A stretch of DNA of 29,587 nt from an uncultured Bacillota bacterium (lineage in GTDB: Bacteria > Bacillota_I > Bacilli_A > Erysipelotrichales > Erysipelotrichaceae), in contig CALFPO010000008.1 in the NCBI GenBank assembly GCA_937919165.1, forward strand, positions 1 through 29,587, read 5' to 3'. The position numbers were made by a program, and so were the translations under genes. Positions 15,122 to 22,630 of the stretch are shown here, piece after piece. Each line of letters begins with the position of its first letter. Position 1 is the first letter of the stretch. A model generated the notes under the pieces. The model made no database searches and had not been told where the DNA came from. It was given only the letters and a program-made list of their open reading frames with translations.

Positions 15122-16181
15122 AATATGCGCCTCCTTTGCTTGTCATAACAGAAATCTTTTCATGAAGATCCTTGATTACTTCAGGCTTCTCAACCTTTGG
15201 CGCTCTAGGATCCAATAGCCATGTCTTGGCATAATGAGTGTCTGTAATCTTGAAGAATGGTGGCTCCTGTTCAAAGTCGATATTCAAAGCAAACTTATTT
15301 CTTGGAGCGAACGCATCGCCTTTAATGACGTTATAGAGTGATGGTGGTGTGCCGGTGATATAGTACAGATCCTTTCCTTTCACGCCCAACTGAGGCAATG
15401 AAGAAAGCAGAGCCCAAGTATATGGATGTGCAGGCTCGAAGAATATTTCTTCGATATTGCCATATTCGACAATCTGTCCGCCATACATAACGCCAACTCT
15501 ATCCGCAACATTGGCTACAACGCCAAGGTCATGAGTGATGTATACAGTAGTGAAATGCAGTTCATTTTGCAATTCTTTGATAAGATCAATGATCTGAGCC
15601 TGAATGGTAACATCCAAAGCTGTGGTAGGTTCATCGCAGATGAGAATCTGAGGATGACATGCCAAGGCAATCGCGATGACAATTCTCTGCCTCATGCCTC
15701 CAGAATACTGGAACGGATACTCATTGAATCTTGTTTCAGCTTTTGGAATGCCGACCTTCTCCATCATCTGGATGGCTTGAGCCTTGGCCTCTTCGCTGCT
15801 TACACCCTGGTGCTTTTCGATTACTTCCGTAATCTGCGAACCTATAGTCCTGATTGGATTCAAAGATGTCATAGGATCCTGGAAGACTGTTGCGATCTTT
15901 GCGCCACGGATGCCTTCCCAATCCTTGTCGGTCTTGAGTTTGGTCAAATCCTTGCCTTCATACATTACCGAACCATTGGAAATCTGGCCATTGGATTCCA
16001 ACATGCCTGTAAAAGTCTTGGTGAACACAGATTTTCCTGATCCTGACTCACCAACGATTGCGAATGTTTCGCCATCATACAGATCAAGAGATACGCCTCT
16101 GATTGCAGTCAGATAGTTATCTCTAACTCTGAATTTAACTTCAATATCTTTAGCAGATAAAATTATTTTCTTTTCTGACAT
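15105..16181 (-). CDS. oppD: Oligopeptide ABC transporter, ATP-binding protein OppD
   Basis: First ATPase of the oligopeptide importer, 358 residues. Walker A is GESGSGKSVF, the Q-loop is TVFQDPMTSLNPIRTIG, the signature is YSGGMRQRIVIAIAL, Walker B is ILICDEPTTALDVT and the switch histidine is in YITHDLGVV. The C-terminal part (AHPYTWALLSSLPQLGVKGKDLYYITGTPPSLYNVIKGDAFAPRN) is the usual Opp extension, but the cysteines that often form an iron-sulphur or metal site there are missing (APRNKFALN instead of a Cys-rich stretch). The ATG at 16181 follows AGGAGG, 11 bases after the oppC stop. Confidence 0.95.
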   Translation of the reverse strand: MSEKKIILSAKDIEVKFRVRDNYLTAIRGVSLDLYDGETFAIVGESGSGKSVFTKTFTGMLESNGQISNGSVMYEGKDLTKLKTDKDWEGIRGAKIATVFQDPMTSLNPIRTIGSQITEVIEKHQGVSSEEAKAQAIQMMEKVGIPKAETRFNEYPFQYSGGMRQRIVIAIALACHPQILICDEPTTALDVTIQAQIIDLIKELQNELHFTTVYITHDLGVVANVADRVGVMYGGQIVEYGNIEEIFFEPAHPYTWALLSSLPQLGVKGKDLYYITGTPPSLYNVIKGDAFAPRNKFALNIDFEQEPPFFKITDTHYAKTWLLDPRAPKVEKPEVIKDLHEKISVMTSKGGAYYVGKD

Positions 16182-16192
16182 AACTTTACCTC

Positions 16193-17119
16193 CTACATAT
16201 GCGTACGTGGATCAGCGGCATCTGCAAGCCTCTGTCCAACGATGTACAACGAAATGGATATAATGGCGAGGATACCTACTGGAATCCAGAAAAGATGTGG
16301 ATAGCCATTCATGAATGAAGTGTAGGTAGAAATGATCTTACCTAACGAAGCATATTCTGAACTTAAACCTAAGCCCATATATGACAGGAATACTTCATAC
16401 GAGATGATGCTTGGGATTTCTCTTGAAACATAGGTCATGATGACTGAAATCAGATATGGAAGAATGTTCTTGGTGATGATTGTCCAAGTTGGCGTACCTA
16501 AGCACTTGGAAGCAAGATTGTATTCTCTATCACGAATTATCATAACCTGGGTTCTGATGAAGTATGCGACGAAGATCCAGTCGGTAACTGTCATCGTGAA
16601 GATCAATGGCTTGAAGCCTGACCCCAATACATATGTAAGAATCATTGCAAGCAGCAGGAATGGAACATTAGAAATGACATTGTATACTTCTATCATCCAT
16701 TTATCCATCTTCTTTGAGAATCCCCAGATTGCGCCCACAACAATGCCAAGAACCATGTTGATGGCTGTACATATGAAGGAAACTATAATGGAGTTTCTCG
16801 CACCTGACCATACTGCATCAAATACGGAGTTGCCGATGTTGTCAGTACCAAACCAGAATTCCTTGCAAGGCTTAAGGAACTTCATTGCAGGATTATTGAT
16901 GTTTGGAGCAATCATTGGCGAATATCCTGAATACAATGGCTGTATCAGGGCAAACGAAACGATAGCAATCATGAAGACGGCTGTAGCAACCGTAAACTTG
17001 TTCTTGAAGAAAGTTCTCCAAACGGATTTCCAGTACGAATAACGAGGAGCAGCTATATGTTCAGATTCATATTCATCAAAATCCGCAAAAGCAAATAGAT
17101 CTTTGTTGTTCTCTGCCAT
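16193..17119 (-). CDS. oppC: Oligopeptide ABC transporter, permease OppC
   Basis: Integral membrane permease, 308 residues. It has the OppC N-terminal cytoplasmic segment and first helix (FTVATAVFMIAIVSFALIQPLY), a short extracellular part including FWFGTDNIGNSVFDAVWSGARNS, and four or five further helices. The coupling loop is REYNLASKCLGTPTWTIITKNILPYLIS. The end (GQRLADAADPRTHM) is the family's usual C-terminus. The ATG at 17119 overlaps the oppB stop by one base (TAATG). Confidence 0.94.
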   Translation of the reverse strand: MAENNKDLFAFADFDEYESEHIAAPRYSYWKSVWRTFFKNKFTVATAVFMIAIVSFALIQPLYSGYSPMIAPNINNPAMKFLKPCKEFWFGTDNIGNSVFDAVWSGARNSIIVSFICTAINMVLGIVVGAIWGFSKKMDKWMIEVYNVISNVPFLLLAMILTYVLGSGFKPLIFTMTVTDWIFVAYFIRTQVMIIRDREYNLASKCLGTPTWTIITKNILPYLISVIMTYVSREIPSIISYEVFLSYMGLGLSSEYASLGKIISTYTSFMNGYPHLFWIPVGILAIISISLYIVGQRLADAADPRTHM

Positions 17120-18615
17120 TATGATCTGCCCTCCTTTTCCTGTAACTGAATACGTGGGTCAATCTTGATAAGCACGACGTCGCCCAAGAATACGGAAACA
17201 ACAGAGATTGTTGAAAACAGGAATGACAATGCAACAATCATCGCGTTGTTATACTGCTTTATGCCATCAGGAAGCATCTTGCCCATGCCGCCTACAGAGT
17301 AGATGGCTTCGGTCATGATTGCACCAGTTATACATCCAGCAAGAGATGAAGGAATACCCTGTGCAATTGGTATGATAGCGTTCTTGAATATATGTTTCTT
17401 GAAGATTTCGGATTGATTGAGACCCTTTGCCTTCGCAAATTTCACATAATCGGAATTCATTTGGTCAACAACATATCTTCTTGTCCACAGCATCAAAGAT
17501 GAAATCGATGGCAACGACAAGGAAATAACAGGAAGAATCCAAGATCTTACATCGCCAGCTCCCAATGTTGGGAATACGCTTGGCAAACCTATCTTGGCAC
17601 CAAGATATCTGAATAGATAGATATATGCCAGAGAAGGAACAGCAATGATGAAGATTATATAAACCATGCCAAGCTTATCCACAAGGCCATCCTTATGTTT
17701 CGCCATAGCTAAGCCGACTGGCAAACCGATTGCATACGACAGAATAAGCGATAGGATACCCATAATGAACGATGTGCCCATCATGGATGGAGTTGTCTTT
17801 GCGGTCCGATAATCAGCATAATGGTCAACGAATTTATTTCTATCCAACTTATCAAGCACTGGCTTGTATCTTAGCGTACCGAAAATGATTGCGCTTTCGC
17901 CTTCTATTCCTGTTTCGTAAGTTACCCAACGTTTATTGTCTTTACCTTGAGAATTCAAGATAACATCAAGAACTTCGAATCCTGAGTATGTTGGATATGA
18001 ATTGCCTAATGTAAAGTATATAAAGTTTTGATGTATGAAAGGAAAATTAGTATCTGTATACAGCAAATACTTATGCGTACATCCGCTGCATTTGATTGCA
18101 GGTCCTCCTGACTCAGTTAATCCAACAGTGATATAACGGTCGAGATCCGGATTGTTTTCGTCATGAATCTTCCATGGGTGGTCAATATTGATGATCGAAC
18201 TGAACCATGAAACCATTCGCTTGACGATTGGAACATCTTTATGGGCTACTGGAGCTTCCGAAATCGGAAGATATTCTACAGTGTAGCCCTGGTCCTTATA
18301 CATTTTCTCAAAATCTTTGGCTTCTTTAGATCCAGCCAAATTGCACGCAACTATTTCGTTGCTCTTAACTTTATAAAGTGATGAACAGTAATCGTTCAAT
18401 GTGTAATAATCCAGATATCCTAACTTCTGCCAGGTACGCATTTTATATAGATATTTGTCATCTGGTTTAGCACTTAATTTAGCATAAGTACCATCTTCGA
18501 AGAAAATATTCTCTCTTGGCACAAGTGAGTATACCATGGTAAAGATAACAACCATTATCGCAACGATAGACAGTATTGAACGAATGATTCTCTTTGAATA
18601 ATATCCTAGTTTCAC
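17119..18615 (-). CDS. oppB: Oligopeptide ABC transporter, permease OppB with a large extracellular insertion
   Basis: Integral membrane permease, 498 residues, clearly longer than the usual 300-330. Helix 1 is at about 13-32 (SILSIVAIMVVIFTMVYSLV), and helices 2-6 start at about 280 (SFIMGILSLILSYAIGLPVGLAMA). Between them lies an insertion of about 245 residues, rich in Tyr, Lys and Asp, with four cysteines (77, 91, 176, 179; the last two as CSGC). The coupling loop is DYVKFAKAKGLNQSEIFKKHIFKNAI, and the end is the normal IDPRI. The real start is GTG at 18615, seven bases after AGGAGG (18628-18623). Upstream in-frame starts would place that ribosome binding site inside the protein. It pairs with OppC. 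Confidence 0.93.
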   Translation of the reverse strand: MKLGYYSKRIIRSILSIVAIMVVIFTMVYSLVPRENIFFEDGTYAKLSAKPDDKYLYKMRTWQKLGYLDYYTLNDYCSSLYKVKSNEIVACNLAGSKEAKDFEKMYKDQGYTVEYLPISEAPVAHKDVPIVKRMVSWFSSIINIDHPWKIHDENNPDLDRYITVGLTESGGPAIKCSGCTHKYLLYTDTNFPFIHQNFIYFTLGNSYPTYSGFEVLDVILNSQGKDNKRWVTYETGIEGESAIIFGTLRYKPVLDKLDRNKFVDHYADYRTAKTTPSMMGTSFIMGILSLILSYAIGLPVGLAMAKHKDGLVDKLGMVYIIFIIAVPSLAYIYLFRYLGAKIGLPSVFPTLGAGDVRSWILPVISLSLPSISSLMLWTRRYVVDQMNSDYVKFAKAKGLNQSEIFKKHIFKNAIIPIAQGIPSSLAGCITGAIMTEAIYSVGGMGKMLPDGIKQYNNAMIVALSFLFSTISVVSVFLGDVVLIKIDPRIQLQEKEGRS

Positions 18616-18649
18616 TTTATAACCTCCTTTCATATCATAATAAGCACAA

Positions 18650-18682
18650 ATAGGAGTCAGAAGGTTCACTTCTGACTCCTAT
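18650..18682 (-). terminator. Stem-loop between oppA and oppB (attenuator or mRNA stabiliser)
   Basis: Perfect 14-base-pair stem, ATAGGAGTCAGAAG (18682-18669 on the minus strand) with CTTCTGACTCCTAT (18663-18650), loop of five, followed by TTGTGCTTATT without a T-run. It sits in the 95-base gap after oppA. Likely role: keep binding-protein expression above permease expression. The same arrangement is found after livJ. Confidence 0.7.
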
Positions 18683-18710
18683 GAGTTGACATTAATTAAT
18701 AATTAATTAA

Positions 18711-20714
18711 TTACTCACCCTTTAACCATGCAGCCTTAGCAGCATCATGTTCAGCCTTAGTGATTGGAGCATCTAAGATTTCCATGTACTTGAAGTAAGG
18801 AACAGCATTGTATGCAGCCTGACCATACAGACCATAAGCTGCGCTATAAGGTTTAACCTTAGAAACAACAGTGTTGCCACCAGAAGTTGTGTAAGATCTG
18901 AAGATACCATTAGCTTCGAGCATTGCTTCTGCCTTAGCGAACAGTTCGATTCTTTCGTCGCCTGTTGCAGCAGCCGCCTGATCGATAACCTTCTGTACTT
19001 CGTATAAGCCGATAGCTTCCTTAACAGCTCTATCAGAATCTTCTTCATTCTTAGAAGCGAGGTTCAAGCCAGAGTAAGCAAGCATGTCGCCTTCGTTTGC
19101 ATCATAGCAGTGTAAGTAAGTTAGAGGATCACCATAGTCAGGGCCCCAACCAGCTGCGAATGCCATATCGATTGAGTTATCAGAACCGATAGCTACATCG
19201 TAGAATGCATCGTAGTAAGTTGAAGAATCACCAGGAGCCATGTAGAAGTCTACTACTACGTTTTCAGCGCCTAATGTGCTTTCGATAGAATCCTTCTGAG
19301 CCAAAGCTCTGTTCTTCTGGTTCTCGTTAGCAGCGTATACTGGGATATCGAGGTGGATTGGCCAAGTAACTGTATCGCCTAATTCTTCCTTTGCCTTAGC
19401 TAAGAAAGCGTTAGCTCTTTCAGGGTTGAACCAACCATCCTGTCCATCGTTAAGATCGATGCCAGCGTATGCAGGTTCGATTGCTTCGAGTTCAGCTGTC
19501 AGGATAGAACCATAAGATCTACCATCAGAAGTAACTGCGAATGTGTAAGGAACCAATGTATTTCTTGCAGCATTCAGTGCATCTTCTTCTGAGTTAGTTA
19601 CCATCTGGTATGACTTTGTAGAGAAAGCATTGAAGATGGCCTTTCTGAAGTTAGCATTTAAGATTGCGTTGTAAGTATCTTTTCTCTGTGCTTCATCCTT
19701 AACGGTTGTAGCGATAGATGGATCTGAATACAAAGCGTATGCTCTTCTGTTGAAGTTGAATGCGCCCCAGTAAGAAGTAGCAGTTGTATCAGAAAGATAC
19801 ATATTGTCAGCGTATAATTCGTTAGCCTTAGCAAGTACATCTGGAAGAGATTTGTTGATGCCAGTTGCAGTAACTTCACCGTTTACGAACATATTGAAGT
19901 TCTGAGCTGGATCTTCGCCATTGGTATATGTAACTGTTACATGTGGAACATGAATGTTAGCAATATCCCAGTAGTAAGGGTTGTAATCGAATTCAACAAC
20001 TGAAGCAGGTGTTAAGTTAGAAAGAATGTAGCAGCCATTGTACAGGATGCTAGATGGTTCAACGGCACCAAAGCCACAAGTAGCCTGATCGCCAGCACCT
20101 AACTTACAGCCTTCACCAGAAGCTTCCAAGAATTCCTTGTTGATAGGGAACATGATTGAATAAGTAGTCATACCATCAAAGTAACCCAGAGGTGAATTGA
20201 AAGTATAAGTAAGCTTATTGCCTTCAGCCTTAACGCCTACATCTTCCCAAGAGCCAGTACCATTGCAGTATTCATCCAGACCTACTAAGAATGGCTGAAC
20301 AAGACCTAATGTCTCTGACTGGAAATCAGCAGCATGCTGTAAACCTGTAACGAAGTCTTCAGCAGTAACCTGAGCGTATAATTCGCCTTCAGATGTTACC
20401 CACCAAGCATCATCACGGATTGTGAAAGTCCATACTGTAGCATCTTCATTTGCAGACCATTCGCTAGCCATACCGCCAACGAGCTTGCCATGAGGATCCT
20501 GAGTCAACAGACCTTCAATGAAGTTTGAAGTGTAATCGCCATTTGATGATTTGTTGTTGTACACATAGTCTAATGTACTGATATCAAATGAGTCGATCAT
20601 TGCGTAGTTGTTACCTTCTACTGTACCAGCTGTAGGGGCCTTATGTTCTTCCTGCTTTGGACCACAACCAGCAAGCATTAATAGAGCAAGCAACAAAACT
20701 AATAACTTTTTCAT
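18711..20714 (-). CDS. oppA: Oligopeptide ABC transporter, substrate-binding lipoprotein OppA
   Basis: Extracellular peptide-binding lipoprotein of SBP family 5, 667 residues. The signal is MKKLLVLLLALLMLAGC with lipobox LAGC and lipidation at Cys17. The mature part has the family segments FIEGLLTQDPHGKLVGGMASEWSANEDATVWTFTIRDDAWW, VTAEDFVTGLQHAAD, and further on DSIESTLGAENVVVDFYMAPG and WGPDYGDPLTYLHCYD, as in Gram-positive OppA proteins. It is larger than the enterobacterial protein (about 540), which is normal for Bacillota. The ATG at 20714 follows a strong AGGAGG site. It is the first gene of the opp operon. Codon use is more regular than in the neighbours, as expected for a highly expressed surface protein. 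Confidence 0.95.
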   Translation of the reverse strand: MKKLLVLLLALLMLAGCGPKQEEHKAPTAGTVEGNNYAMIDSFDISTLDYVYNNKSSNGDYTSNFIEGLLTQDPHGKLVGGMASEWSANEDATVWTFTIRDDAWWVTSEGELYAQVTAEDFVTGLQHAADFQSETLGLVQPFLVGLDEYCNGTGSWEDVGVKAEGNKLTYTFNSPLGYFDGMTTYSIMFPINKEFLEASGEGCKLGAGDQATCGFGAVEPSSILYNGCYILSNLTPASVVEFDYNPYYWDIANIHVPHVTVTYTNGEDPAQNFNMFVNGEVTATGINKSLPDVLAKANELYADNMYLSDTTATSYWGAFNFNRRAYALYSDPSIATTVKDEAQRKDTYNAILNANFRKAIFNAFSTKSYQMVTNSEEDALNAARNTLVPYTFAVTSDGRSYGSILTAELEAIEPAYAGIDLNDGQDGWFNPERANAFLAKAKEELGDTVTWPIHLDIPVYAANENQKNRALAQKDSIESTLGAENVVVDFYMAPGDSSTYYDAFYDVAIGSDNSIDMAFAAGWGPDYGDPLTYLHCYDANEGDMLAYSGLNLASKNEEDSDRAVKEAIGLYEVQKVIDQAAAATGDERIELFAKAEAMLEANGIFRSYTTSGGNTVVSKVKPYSAAYGLYGQAAYNAVPYFKYMEILDAPITKAEHDAAKAAWLKGE

Positions 20715-20734
20715 TTTCTTCCTCCTATTTAAAG

Positions 20735-20790
20735 ATATGAGTTTGAGCTCATATAGATAATATTTTATACGATAAAACTACCCATTTCAA
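20735..20790 (-). promoter_or_regulatory. Promoter of the opp operon and inverted repeat at the transcript 5' end
   Basis: Minus-strand TTGAAA (20790-20785) and TAAAAT (20767-20762) with a 17-base spacer, about 45 bases before oppA. Immediately downstream, at the expected transcription start, is the inverted repeat ATATGAG (20754-20748) and CTCATAT (20741-20735) with a six-base centre. It could be an operator or a protective 5' hairpin. Confidence 0.7.
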
Positions 20791-20827
20791 TAAAATTTCA
20801 CCGTTTTTTCACAATTGATGACGTTTG

Positions 20828-20856
20828 TTTTTCATTCTATGAAAATATTTTCATAA
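20828..20856 (-). promoter_or_regulatory. Shared upstream element, opp copy
   Basis: On the minus strand this 29-base segment starts TTATGAAAATATTTTCAT and ends AATGAAAAA; it matches the liv copy at 13672-13644 in 26 of 29 positions. The core TATGAAAATATTTTCATA (20838-20855) is a perfect 18-base palindrome. The 18-base part begins 48 bases upstream of the opp -35 box, against 47 bases in liv. It also partly fits the CodY consensus (about 11 of 15), which is weak. Confidence 0.62.
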
Positions 20857-20893
20857 ACTCTATATTTCACCTCATTTCATGACTCATATAGAC

Positions 20894-20927
20894 AAAAAGG
20901 ATGGAAACTTCTGTTCCCATCCTTTTT
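20894..20927 (-). terminator. Strong terminator after the phosphofructokinase gene
   Basis: AAAAAGGATGG pairs with CCATCCTTTTT over 11 base pairs with a 12-base loop. A-runs and T-runs flank both sides, so it can work in both directions. It separates the pfp transcript from the opp operon. Confidence 0.92.
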
Positions 20928-20948
20928 GATTATTCATTTAAATGCTGC

Positions 20949-22154
20949 TTAACGCATGTAGTATGGCTTCACATATGCTGGAACGCCATCGGCATAGATC
21001 ACTACAGGTGAACCTACGATAAGTGGTCTTAGATAGTCATATGCTTCCTTGGTGATTCCGCCATAGTTAGGAATGATCCATTCAGCTGGGAAGCTCTTTA
21101 CGAAGTTGGCTACCTTATCGGCATCGATAGTGATGAAATCGACATCATAGGCTTCCTGCTCTTTTCTTACTAAGCCAACCATCTTGCCGGTGAACTTGCC
21201 GTCTGTCGAATGCATATGGGCAGACATGCCAAGTTCAAACGATTCGTTCACATCGACCAGCGACTGGCCAGAAGCGAAACATCTTTGAGCTGTCGAGAGG
21301 TCCTGAACCTTGCATCTTTCAGCTGCACCATTTTCAAGAATGATGTTCTTGAGGGCATTGCCTGCACCACCCAAGATTGCATGGCCAAAGCCATCATTCT
21401 TGGCTTCGCCAGCAGCGATATATGTTCCATCGGCATACTTGCATCCTTCAGAAACAACGATATAGCACTTGTTCTTTTCCGCAACGCATTTCTTTACTTC
21501 ATTCAGGAAGACTTCCTTGTCGAATGGAACTTCCGGCAGAAGCAGAAGATCCACGATGCCTGAAAGGCACGCGCTGCTTGCCAGCCAGCCGGCATCTCTG
21601 CCCATGGTCTCAAGAATGAATACTTCCTGTCTGGTGTAGACATTCACATCGAGCCATGTATGCAAAGCGGTTGTAGCGATGAACTTGGCAGCACTAGCGA
21701 AACCTGGAGTATGGTCTGTATGCATCAGGTCGTTGTCGACGGTCTTAGGACATCCGACAAAGCGATGGCCTTCAATGTTATGTTCCTTGGCATACTGGCT
21801 CAAAGCCGCAACAGTATCCATAGAGTCATTTCCGCCTGTATAGAACATCGTTTCGATATCATATTTGTCCAGAACTTCAAAGAGTCTTTCGAAATCTGCG
21901 ACATTGTCTCTCTTCAATTTGTAGCGGCATGAACCCAAAGCGCTTGATGGGGTCTGCTTCAGAATGTTGTTTTCTGCGTCTGACATTTCAGTCAGGTCAA
22001 CAAATCTCTCCTGCAGAATGCCTTCGATGCCATTTAGTCCTCCATACACCTTGTCATAGTATGGATTCATCTGATTTGCCTTTACCACTCCGGCAACTGT
22101 AGCGTTGATGACGGCTGTAGGTCCGCCAGACTGGGCAACTAAACAATTACTCAT
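20949..22154 (-). CDS. pfp: 6-phosphofructokinase, probably pyrophosphate-dependent
   Basis: Phosphorylates fructose 6-phosphate to the 1,6-bisphosphate in glycolysis; 401 residues, a single PFK domain. The phosphate-donor loop starts LVAQSGGPTAVINAT (residues 4-18). The donor-binding motif is GGNDS at 107-111 where ATP enzymes have GGDGT/S. The Asp in place of the Gly next to it, and PKTVDND at 136-142 with a Lys before the catalytic Asp pair, are marks of PPi-dependent enzymes. Substrate-site MGRDAGW is at about 184. The ATG at 22154 has an AAGGAG site; upstream in-frame starts are not needed. A weak promoter may lie around TAGAAT (22191-22186). The donor assignment is an inference from motifs. 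Confidence 0.9.
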   Translation of the reverse strand: MSNCLVAQSGGPTAVINATVAGVVKANQMNPYYDKVYGGLNGIEGILQERFVDLTEMSDAENNILKQTPSSALGSCRYKLKRDNVADFERLFEVLDKYDIETMFYTGGNDSMDTVAALSQYAKEHNIEGHRFVGCPKTVDNDLMHTDHTPGFASAAKFIATTALHTWLDVNVYTRQEVFILETMGRDAGWLASSACLSGIVDLLLLPEVPFDKEVFLNEVKKCVAEKNKCYIVVSEGCKYADGTYIAAGEAKNDGFGHAILGGAGNALKNIILENGAAERCKVQDLSTAQRCFASGQSLVDVNESFELGMSAHMHSTDGKFTGKMVGLVRKEQEAYDVDFITIDADKVANFVKSFPAEWIIPNYGGITKEAYDYLRPLIVGSPVVIYADGVPAYVKPYYMR

Positions 22155-22222
22155 AATAAGTCTTCTCCTTTTTTCGAACAAGTTAATTCTATCACAAAAG
22201 CCTATCGATGCTTCATTATTGC

Positions 22223-22630
22223 CTATTTAGATTTAAGGGCTTTCTTAAGTTCCTTCTTCAGCAATACGTAGATGCCATATGCTGCCAGATAGATGAGGAA
22301 GAATATGAAGAAACCTGCCAATCCCGATACGATATCCTTGAAATCCATATCGCCTGTACCGGCCCATCCCTGTCCTATCTCGATTGCAAAAGTAACCACA
22401 ATCACAGCCGAGAAAGCATAGATGAAGGTAATGAGGATAGTCAGTCCTTTCTTGGACAGCCATTCGAAGATTGGTTGAATGACCAGACACATCGCAAAGC
22501 CAAACAGACCAATGATGATGAAATGCAGCTGCTTGTCGCTGAAGTTCAGGCCATACTGGTCATTCAAGGCCAGAAACTTGCCATGGAACTTGTTTATGAT
22601 CTTTATTATCAAAGTTATGATTGTTGTCAT
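22223..22630 (-). CDS. VanZ-like small membrane protein
   Basis: A 135-residue protein with about four hydrophobic helices (around residues 1-14, 36-55, 63-83 and 101-125). The segment DKQLHFIIIGLFGFAM resembles the K-x-x-H-F motif of VanZ-like proteins, and FAIEIGQGWAGTGDMDFKDIVSGLAGFF matches their E-x-x-Q ... D-x-x-D ... G pattern. Function unknown; members are found near cell-envelope genes. The ATG at 22630 shares a base with the stop codon of the ABC-F gene, so the two are translationally coupled, with only a poor ribosome binding site. The frame is open eleven codons further upstream, inside the ABC-F gene, but the coupled start is preferred. Confidence 0.65.
   Translation of the reverse strand: MTTIITLIIKIINKFHGKFLALNDQYGLNFSDKQLHFIIIGLFGFAMCLVIQPIFEWLSKKGLTILITFIYAFSAVIVVTFAIEIGQGWAGTGDMDFKDIVSGLAGFFIFFLIYLAAYGIYVLLKKELKKALKSK

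Noticed and set aside
18683..18712. TTAATTAA repeats after the oppA stop codon
   Set aside because: A short AT-rich stretch with tandem stop codons; no sign of a repeat family or site.
20838..20855. CodY binding site upstream of opp (and the similar site at liv)
   Set aside because: Only about 11 of 15 positions agree with the CodY consensus, and the palindrome has the opposite half-site order. Kept as an unassigned shared element.
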